Assembly: GCF_014649335.1 (NCBI RefSeq)
Contig: NZ_BMSV01000005.1
Span: forward strand, 248,001-312,000
From: Streptomyces roseolilacinus
GTDB taxonomy: Bacteria; Actinomycetota; Actinomycetes; Streptomycetales; Streptomycetaceae
Direction of reading: 5' to 3'
Length of the DNA: 64,000 bases
A model generated the notes under the pieces. That model did not search any database and was not told the DNA's origin. It saw only the letters and a list, made by a program, of their open reading frames with translations. The position numbers and the translations under genes were made by a program. Shown here piece after piece: positions 58,032-64,000 of this stretch (position 1 is its first letter; each line of letters starts with the position of its first letter).

Positions 58032-60578
58032 TCAGCCGTGGTTCATCCAGGCCCGGGTGGCGCCGTTCCGGGGATCGACGTCGAGGTAGTCGGCCCGGCC
58101 GTCGCCGTTGAGGTCGGCGAACTGGATGCGCGTCCCGTCGACGCCGACGCCGCTGGCGACCGTACCGCCCGGGTACCAGTACCAGTCGCTCCCGACGGGT
58201 TCCTTGGGATTGGGGCCTCCGTTCCGCCAGACCTGGACGGAACTGTCGTAGTTCGCGCCGTCGCCACTGCCCAGGAGGACGTAGTCGGCGGACCGGCTCC
58301 CGTGGAGCGGGGCGAAGCGGACCCGGGAGCCCGCCGCGCCGACGCCGCCGGCGACGGTTCCCTGGGGGTGCCAGAGCCAGCCGCTGTTGCTTCCGACGGG
58401 GTCCTTGGGGTTGGGGCCGCCGTTGAGCCAGGCCTGGACGGAGCTGTCGCCGTTGACTTTCAGGTAGTCGGCTCTGCCGTCGCCGTTGAGGTCGGCGAAG
58501 CGGATGGTGTCGCCCGCCGCGACGACGCCGCTGGCGACGGTCCCCTGGGGGTGCCAGAGCCAGCCGCTGTTGCTTCCGACGGGGTCCTTGGGGTTGGGGC
58601 CACCGTTGAGCCAGGCCTGGACGGAGCTGTCGCCGTTGACTTTCAGGTAGTCGGCTCTGCCGTCGCCGTTGAGGTCGGCGAAGCGGATGGTGTCGCCCGC
58701 CGCGACGACGCCGCTGGCGACGGTCCCCTGGGGGTACCAGAGCCAGTCGCTGTCGCTTCCGACGGGTTCCTTGGGGTTGGGGCCGCCGTTGAGCCACGCC
58801 TGGACCGAGCTGTCGCCGTTCACCTTCAGATGGTCGGCCCGGCCGTCGCCGTTGAGATCGGCGTACACGACGGTGCTGCCACCCCCGCTGAAGGTCCCGG
58901 ACGCGATGGTGCCTTCCGGGAACCAGCCCTTGACGGGACCCCCGCCCGGGCCACCGCCGCTGCCGGGGCTCTCGTTGATCCAGTCGGCCTGGGCCGCCCC
59001 CAGGAGAGCGTCGTAGAACGCTCCCGCCATCTTCTGGTAGCCGCGGTCGTCGGGGTGCAGACCGTCGGCCAGATCGGCGGTGGTGACCGCGTCCATGTCG
59101 ACCAGCCGGACGCGCTTGCCCGCCGCCCGCCGGGACTCCACGACACCCGGGATCGCCGCGTTGTACGCGGCGATCCGTTCCGCGGTCCCCGGAAACGAGG
59201 ACGGCACGATGGTCGAGACCAGCAGCGTCACCCCGGGGGCGGCCCGCAGGATCCGGTCGATCAGGCTGCCGAGCCTGGCCGGCGCGCCGCCCGGATCGAC
59301 GTTGTTGCTCATGTCGTTGGTACCGATGTGCAGGAGCACCACGTTGGGCTGGTACGTCGTCAGGGCGGAGTCCACGATGCCGGCGATGTCGTTGATGAGC
59401 CGGCCCGGATACCCCTCGTGGGCGATGGGGGAGAGCGCCGGTCCCGAGCGCTGCGAGCCGACGTACTGCACCGACACGCCCTCCTGCCGGTTCAGGTGGA
59501 CGTACAGCGGCGCCCGGTACCCGGCTCCGTTCGAGCTGCCCGTGCCGTACGTGATGGAGTCTCCCAGCGGCATGATCCGCAGGTCCACGTGGGAGGCACC
59601 GACCCCGCGGTAGAGCTGCTCGATGACTCTGCGCAGCTGGGCGCCGGTCGCCTCGGTGAGCAGGTTCGCCACGCTCTCGAGCGGTTTCCCCCAGGCGCCG
59701 AGCTTCGCCACCCAGGTGCGCAACGTGGTCTGAGCGTTGGCGATCAAGGAGGCGGAACCGGCCGACGCGAACTGCATGAGCGCACCACCGAAGGCGCCGC
59801 CGGCCGCACCCCAGATCGCGCTGCCCAGCGCGGCGCCCCACGCCTCCCCGTCGATCGGCTTGCCGTCCAGGGCGGCATTCACCAGTTCGCCGACACCTGC
59901 CGACAGGCCCCCCGCCACGGCACCACAGACCGGTGCGGCGGCGGGCGCGCCCACGTTGAAGAAGAGCAGGCACAGGGCGCCGGACGCGACCATGGTGGCA
60001 GTGATCACCAGGCCCGTGACGAACTTCTTCCAGAAACCGTCCCAGAAGCCCGCGGCGCCGACGCCGCCGGCCGGCACCACGATCACCAGGCTGTCGCCGA
60101 CGATCCGTATGCTGCCGTCGTAGCTGATGTCGTCGTTCTGCCGCTGGTAGTAGCCCACGCTGTTCCGGTCGGCGTGCAGCGTGAAAGCCCGGCTGAGCGA
60201 AATGCCGTTGGCCTGGTCCCGGCGGACGGTGTCGACCAGTTGCTGCATCTGCTGGTGCAGCTGATCCGGCCGGGCTCCGGGATGGAAGTCGAGGGCCGCC
60301 ACCAGGTCGTCGTCACCCTTGGCCAACGCGCGGAGGCTGCCCGCGTCCCGGGCACAACCCACCCGCAGGGCGGCGGTGCCCTCCGCCACCGGCGCGGTGG
60401 CGAAGGACGTGGCGTGGGCCGAGCACCCTCCGGCATCCGCGGCGGCGGCTTCCTGCGCGACACGGGGCAGCGCGGACCCGGCGAACATCAGTGCCACGCA
60501 GAGAACCAGCACGAGGAGGGATGGTCCTCCCGAGGATCTCCTCTTTCTCGGAATCAATTGACGCATGTTGCTCCGCAC
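58032..60578 (-). CDS. Secreted SGNH hydrolase with C-terminal VCBS/FG-GAP repeats
   Basis: An 848-residue exported protein. The N-terminal signal or anchor (SLLVLVLCVALMFAGSALPR) is at about 20-45. About 190-320 is Gly/Ala-rich with hydrophobic stretches (FVTGLVITATMVASGALCLL, AALGSAIWGAAGGAFGGALM), like a membrane or export-linked domain. The SGNH domain is about 335-545: IMPLGDSITYGTGSS (Ser), LLHIGTNDMSNN, and DGLHPDDRGYQK (Asp/His). The C-terminal 555-848 holds VCBS/FG-GAP repeats with Ca-binding loops (FADLNGDGRADYL repeated), three of them almost identical. The GTG at 60578 has GGAGGA six bases upstream, better than ATG 60566. Likely an exported esterase/lipase with a beta-propeller-like tail. 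Confidence 0.85.
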   Translation of the reverse strand: MRSNMRQLIPRKRRSSGGPSLLVLVLCVALMFAGSALPRVAQEAAAADAGGCSAHATSFATAPVAEGTAALRVGCARDAGSLRALAKGDDDLVAALDFHPGARPDQLHQQMQQLVDTVRRDQANGISLSRAFTLHADRNSVGYYQRQNDDISYDGSIRIVGDSLVIVVPAGGVGAAGFWDGFWKKFVTGLVITATMVASGALCLLFFNVGAPAAAPVCGAVAGGLSAGVGELVNAALDGKPIDGEAWGAALGSAIWGAAGGAFGGALMQFASAGSASLIANAQTTLRTWVAKLGAWGKPLESVANLLTEATGAQLRRVIEQLYRGVGASHVDLRIMPLGDSITYGTGSSNGAGYRAPLYVHLNRQEGVSVQYVGSQRSGPALSPIAHEGYPGRLINDIAGIVDSALTTYQPNVVLLHIGTNDMSNNVDPGGAPARLGSLIDRILRAAPGVTLLVSTIVPSSFPGTAERIAAYNAAIPGVVESRRAAGKRVRLVDMDAVTTADLADGLHPDDRGYQKMAGAFYDALLGAAQADWINESPGSGGGPGGGPVKGWFPEGTIASGTFSGGGSTVVYADLNGDGRADHLKVNGDSSVQAWLNGGPNPKEPVGSDSDWLWYPQGTVASGVVAAGDTIRFADLNGDGRADYLKVNGDSSVQAWLNGGPNPKDPVGSNSGWLWHPQGTVASGVVAAGDTIRFADLNGDGRADYLKVNGDSSVQAWLNGGPNPKDPVGSNSGWLWHPQGTVAGGVGAAGSRVRFAPLHGSRSADYVLLGSGDGANYDSSVQVWRNGGPNPKEPVGSDWYWYPGGTVASGVGVDGTRIQFADLNGDGRADYLDVDPRNGATRAWMNHG
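58373..58800 (-). repeat. 183-bp near-identical tandem repeats in the VCBS region
   Basis: A 61-codon unit (from WLWHPQGTVASGVVAAGDTI through NGGPNPKDPVGSNSG) is repeated almost unchanged in DNA, in about 2.3 copies. Further diverged units flank it (58060-58370 and 58800-58930). Low divergence suggests recent duplication or gene conversion. Confidence 0.8.
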
Positions 60579-61070
60579 TACTCTTCCTCCTGTGCAAGGC
60601 GCCTGCCCGAGGCACGATCACCGGCGGTCGGAACGCTGCCGCTTCGTCACGGCGGCGGCGGTCCCGGTGTCCCTGCCGGGACGATGCGTCGTCAGGACCT
60701 CACGGCTGAATGGGAGTGATCGGGTCCCGACGCTACGGACACGCCGGTCCGGAGTCGTCACCCGGTGGTGGACACCTCCGCGTAGCTCGCGCGGGGGACA
60801 AGCCGCAGCCGACCGGATGGTCGGCCCCCCGTCGGCCCTGCCCGCGGGCGCGGTCCGAGCGCCGCACCCGGCGTCCTCGGGGCACCGGCCCGCCGCGCCT
60901 GCCCGACGAGCGCGCGCCCCGGTCGGACGGCCTGGCCACCGCGGTCGGACCCGGCTTCACGCCCACCGCCGCGCACACCGCCCGCGGCCTCCGGCAACGG
61001 CCCCCACCAGGGGTTCCCGAACGCCTCGGTGCCGAACTGCCGCCGTCGGCTCCGCCGTTAGACTGCCCCG
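60579..61070. other. 492-bp divergent intergenic region
   Basis: No convincing gene. It separates the leftward SGNH-VCBS gene from the rightward two-component system and should contain both promoters. All frames in it look like shadows of GC-rich DNA. Confidence 0.45.
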
Positions 61071-62243
61071 GTGAGAGATCGTCGACGCGTCCCGGAGCTG
61101 TGGCACCGGCTCGATGTCACGGCCCGGGACCTCCCGCTGGGGGTGTTACTCCTCGTGGGGTCGGCCGTGCCGGCGCTGCACGGCAACGGCACGGAGATCG
61201 GCGGCCTGCCGACCCGCCCCGCCGACGCACTGGCCGTCACGGCCGCGGTCCTGCAGTGCCTTCCGCTCGCCGTGCGCCGACGGTGGCCGCTCGTCTGCCT
61301 CACCCTGGTGTCGTGCGGCTTCGCCCTCGACCAGCTGCGCGGCTACCACCTCTTCGCCGGCACCGCTCTGCCCGTCGCGCTGCTGAGCGCCGGATCGTAT
61401 CTGGAGCGGTACCGGCGTGCCGCCCCGGTCGTCTCCTCGGCGGCGTTCGCGGCTCTGGCCGTCGCGCTCCACCGACTCGGGCCGGGCAAACCGGTGGCCG
61501 AGTTCGTGACGTTCTACCTGGTGCTGGCCCTCGCGTGGGGCGTCGGCGTGTGGATGCGCTCCGCCCGGGCCGCGGAGGCCGAACGGCGTGACCGCGTCGC
61601 CGAGGACGCCCGTACCGCCGAACGCACCCGGATCGCCCGCGAGCTCCACGACGTGGTGACCCACCACGTGACGGCGATGGTCGTGCAGTCCGAGGCGGCC
61701 CGGTACCTGACCGCCTCGCCCGACCGCCTCGACCAGACCCTGACCGCCGTCACCGACACCGGCCGACGGGCCCTCACCGACCTGCGCCACCTGCTCGGTC
61801 TGCTCGACCCCGACCCCGACCACGGCACCGGCCACGGCGGACCGGACAGGACGCCGCCCACGGGCCGGGTGCTCACGCTCGTCGAGCGGACACGGTCCGC
61901 CGGGCAGCCGCTGGAGTTCACCGAGGAGGGCACACCGCCGGCCTCGACCGGCGGCGCCGACCTCGTGGCCTACCGGGTCGTGCAGGAGGCCCTGACGAAC
62001 GCGCTCAAGTACGACCGTGGCGGCCGGACCTCGGTCCTGGTGCGCCACGGTGAAAGGGAGATCACCGTGGAGGTCGGCACGGACGGTTCCGGTGTGCGGG
62101 CCTGTTCCCCCGGCGGCAGCGGGCGGGGACTGGAGGGCCTGCGGCAACGGGTCGACGTCCTGGGCGGCGACTTCAGCGCGGGCCGTCGAACCGGCGGCGG
62201 TTTCCTCGTCCGGGCGCGGATACCCGTGGGGAGCCCGGCGTGA
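61071..62243 (+). CDS. NarL-type sensor histidine kinase
   Basis: A 390-residue kinase. N-terminal membrane region (about 15-160) with several hydrophobic spans (LPLGVLLLVGSAVPALHG, PLVCLTLVSCGFALDQLRG, FYLVLALAWGVGVWMRSARA). HisKA_3 domain with phospho-His 193 in RIARELHDVVTHHVTAMVVQ, and HATPase with VVQEALTNALKYDRGG and the G-rich GSGRGLEGLRQRVDVLGG. This is the DesK/NarX-like class common in Streptomyces, partnered by LuxR-type regulators. The GTG at 61071 opens the frame. Its stop overlaps the regulator gene by four bases (GTGA). Signal unknown. Confidence 0.9.
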   Translation: MRDRRRVPELWHRLDVTARDLPLGVLLLVGSAVPALHGNGTEIGGLPTRPADALAVTAAVLQCLPLAVRRRWPLVCLTLVSCGFALDQLRGYHLFAGTALPVALLSAGSYLERYRRAAPVVSSAAFAALAVALHRLGPGKPVAEFVTFYLVLALAWGVGVWMRSARAAEAERRDRVAEDARTAERTRIARELHDVVTHHVTAMVVQSEAARYLTASPDRLDQTLTAVTDTGRRALTDLRHLLGLLDPDPDHGTGHGGPDRTPPTGRVLTLVERTRSAGQPLEFTEEGTPPASTGGADLVAYRVVQEALTNALKYDRGGRTSVLVRHGEREITVEVGTDGSGVRACSPGGSGRGLEGLRQRVDVLGGDFSAGRRTGGGFLVRARIPVGSPA

Positions 62244-62899
62244 GCGCGCCCCTCCGGGTCCTGGTCTGCGACGACCACGCGCTGATCCGCGCCGGGCTGT
62301 CGACCATCATCGACGCGCAGCCCGACCTGGCGGTGGCGGGCGAGTGCGGGGACGGGCGGACCGCCGTGGAGCTGGCCGGCCGACTGCGCCCGGACGTCGT
62401 GGTGATGGACGTGCGCATGCCGGTCCTCGACGGCATCGAGGCCACCCGGCTGCTGGCCGGCGCCGGGGTCGAGCACCCCGTGAAGGTGCTCGTGGTGACC
62501 ACGTTCAACCTGGACGAGTACGTCTACGAGGCGCTGCGGGCCGGAGCGAGCGGGTTCCTGCTCAAGGAGGCGCCGCCGGACCGGCTGCTGCACGGAATCC
62601 GGACCGTGGCCACGGGCGCGGCGCTGCTGGACCCCGAGGTGACACGTCGCCTCGTGGGCCGTTTCGCCGCCCGTATCCGGCCCGCCGAGGGCGGCCCGCA
62701 GGCCGTCCCGCTGACGCCCCGCGAACTGCAGGTCCTACGGCTCATCGCGGACGGACTGTCCAACAGCGAGATCGCCGCGCGCCTCGTCATCAGCCACGAG
62801 ACCGTCAAGACCTTCGTGTCCCGCATCCTCACCAAGCTCGACCTGCGCGACCGCGTCCAGGCCGTCGTCTACGCCTACCGGCACAGCCTGGTGTCCTAG
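62240..62899 (+). CDS. LuxR/NarL-family response regulator
   Basis: A 219-residue regulator. Receiver domain 1-120: VLVCDDHALIRAGLSTII, phospho-Asp 57 in VVVMDVRMPVLDGIEATRLL, VVTTFNLDEYVYEALRAGAS, GFLLKEAPPDRLLHGI. LuxR helix-turn-helix about 152-210: PLTPRELQVLRLIADGLSNS, EIAARLVISHETVKTFVSRI, LTKLDLRDRVQAVVYAYRHS. The GTG overlaps the kinase stop, a standard cognate pair. Targets are not clear; the small membrane protein gene follows after 137 bp. Confidence 0.93.
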   Translation: MSAPLRVLVCDDHALIRAGLSTIIDAQPDLAVAGECGDGRTAVELAGRLRPDVVVMDVRMPVLDGIEATRLLAGAGVEHPVKVLVVTTFNLDEYVYEALRAGASGFLLKEAPPDRLLHGIRTVATGAALLDPEVTRRLVGRFAARIRPAEGGPQAVPLTPRELQVLRLIADGLSNSEIAARLVISHETVKTFVSRILTKLDLRDRVQAVVYAYRHSLVS

Positions 62900-63036
62900 G
62901 CCGTGTCGTCGAAGCCCCGCCCACCGGCCGGCGCCCGGCCCGCCCCGCGGGCGGACGACGCTCCTTCGGAGACATGCCCCGGGCTGATTCGTTCGGAGCG
63001 CTCCCGCCGGCCGGGGTCGTCGTCGACGATGTCCGC

Positions 63037-63231
63037 ATGACCGACCGCATCAGCGCCGTGATCTCGGCCTTCGGTGTTCTCGCCAGTGTGTTGGTGTTCG
63101 TCATGGCCGTCGACGAGTACCGCTCCGGGGCGTCGGCCCTCTGGATCGCGGGCGGAGCCGCGATCTTCCTGAGCGCCGCGTACGCACTCGTGCGCGACGT
63201 GCTGCGGCTCCGGCCGGGGCGGACGGACTGA
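63037..63231 (+). CDS. Small membrane protein, 64 aa
   Basis: A 64-residue product: MTDRISAVISAFGVLASVLV, FVMAVDEYRSGASALWIAGG, AAIFLSAAYALVRDVLRLRP. Two transmembrane helices (about 6-24 and 35-54) joined by a short loop and ending in a basic tail. No strong ribosome site is seen; support comes from the membrane pattern and codon bias. Family unknown; on the same strand as the two-component system. Confidence 0.6.
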   Translation: MTDRISAVISAFGVLASVLVFVMAVDEYRSGASALWIAGGAAIFLSAAYALVRDVLRLRPGRTD

Positions 63232-63436
63232 CGAGCGGCACCGTGGTGACCGGCCGCTCCACCCGACGGGCGGGAACCGGCCGTTTCGCGCCGGTCGCCC
63301 ACCACCCCGGCCGGCGCCGCCCGGCCGCCCGGACCCTCCTCGCCCACGAGGACCGCGACGCGGCGCCCCGCCGCCCGGGACGTCTCGCGCGGTCCCGCCC
63401 GGCCCGGTCCGCGGCGGCCCCGGGCCGGGCGGCCGG

Positions 63437-64000
63437 CTACGCGCCCGCGCGGGGGACGACCGACGACAGGACGGCGGGCAGCGGGTACCAGTCGGCCGAC
63501 ACGACGCTGGCGTGCCGTCCGGCCAGCAGGGCGAGCCGGTCGCGGGCCTGGCCCTCCGTCGGGTGGGTGCCGTCGATGGCCGGAGCCACGTGGTGCGCGT
63601 CCGTCATGAGGACCAGGTAGTTCCGCCGCGCGTACCAGGCGGTGTCCACCGAGCCGCCCGCGTACACCGACGCGTCCCCGTCGAACACCACGAACCACGG
63701 CCGCAGTCCGGCGTCCGCGTACCGCAGACGGGGGTCGCCGGCCTGCGCCCCGTGCACCGCGGGGAACGCGCCCGCCTCCCGCAGCCGCCCGGCGGCCGCC
63801 AGGTTCCGCAGGTGGGTGGCGTACTCGCGGTCGGTCCACAGGGAGTCGGCCGGGTTGCCCTCCTCCACCGTGCCCGGGATCAGCTCGACGACGAACTTCC
63901 CGGCCAGCCGGGCGCGGGAGGGCCAGCCGTCCGTGCGGACGGCCGTGTCCAGGTCCGGGTGCCCGCCCACCAGGTCGGCCGGCCGGAACAGCGCGTCCCC
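63437..64000 (-). CDS. PI-PLC-like phosphodiesterase (partial)
   Basis: 188 codons of the C-terminal part lie in the window; the gene continues beyond the right edge. Legible segments are GDALFRPADLVGG, PSRARLAGKFVVELIPGTVE, LRYADAGLRPWFVVFDGDAS, WYARRNYLVLMTDAHHVAPA, DGTHPTEGQARDRLALLAGR and HASVVSADWYPLP. These match the C-terminal half of the TIM-barrel phosphoinositide phospholipase C / Ca-dependent PI-PLC-like proteins of Streptomyces (GDALLTPDDL-type, then WFVVFDGD and VLMTDAH). The catalytic His pair is expected in the missing N-terminal half. Usually exported by a signal peptide. Function: lipid headgroup phosphodiester cleavage (family inference). Confidence 0.75.
   Translation of the reverse strand, partial: GDALFRPADLVGGHPDLDTAVRTDGWPSRARLAGKFVVELIPGTVEEGNPADSLWTDREYATHLRNLAAAGRLREAGAFPAVHGAQAGDPRLRYADAGLRPWFVVFDGDASVYAGGSVDTAWYARRNYLVLMTDAHHVAPAIDGTHPTEGQARDRLALLAGRHASVVSADWYPLPAVLSSVVPRAGA

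Overview
The DNA is very GC-rich, many genes start with GTG, and several families here are typical of the genus (a SARP regulator, CvnD/CvnB-type proteins, a CebR box, MEDS/STAS/SpoIIE signalling proteins). Together these point to a Streptomyces or close actinomycete chromosome. I recognised no rRNA, tRNA or CRISPR array.

Layout. (1) 1-7.2 kb: partner-switching signalling block. It holds a truncated STAS gene, a very large hybrid kinase/response-regulator/SpoIIE phosphatase/ATPase protein, a STAS protein, and two MEDS sensors, one fused to STAS and one to an anti-sigma-type ATPase. (2) 7.3-11.9 kb: accessory region. It holds an alpha/beta-hydrolase-fold protein lacking its nucleophile and catalytic His, small hypothetical genes, two decayed IS5-family remnants (one a 131-bp deletion derivative with perfect 19-bp ends and a CCAG duplication), a truncated glycosyltransferase and a SARP regulator. 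(3) 12.0-41.8 kb: an extracellular-type contractile injection system (eCIS). A 36-bp tandem direct repeat stands directly before the first gene. About 20 tightly coupled genes follow: cap, two sheaths, two tubes, LysM adaptor, hub, spike, gp25, two wedge proteins, a tail-I protein, three paralogous cysteine-rich or related unknowns, tape-measure protein and AAA+ ATPase. Convergent to it, a two-gene operon encodes a 1535-residue candidate cargo protein and a small partner.

(4) 41.9-48.3 kb: TAT-exported esterase and divergent ArsR-like regulator, a CBM2-SGNH esterase under a perfect CebR operator, cupin, VOC protein, and folD behind a ZTP riboswitch. (5) 48.3-57.9 kb: SWIM/SNF2 gene pair, acyl desaturase, small membrane protein, hypotheticals, methyltransferase, and an incomplete conservon (CvnD- and CvnB-like only). 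(6) 58-64 kb: large SGNH hydrolase with near-identical VCBS repeats, a NarL-type two-component system, and a partial phosphoinositide phospholipase C-like gene.

The eCIS is the main object of interest. Its operon lacks a separate PAAR tip gene and an obvious fibre gene. The spike carries its own HTH-type tip motif. Three adjacent unknown proteins share one N-terminal module. A short N-terminal GN-x-AV motif occurs both in the last eCIS gene product and in the giant convergent protein, which makes it a candidate cargo-loading tag. All functions below are read from sequence and recalled family features. No database search was run.
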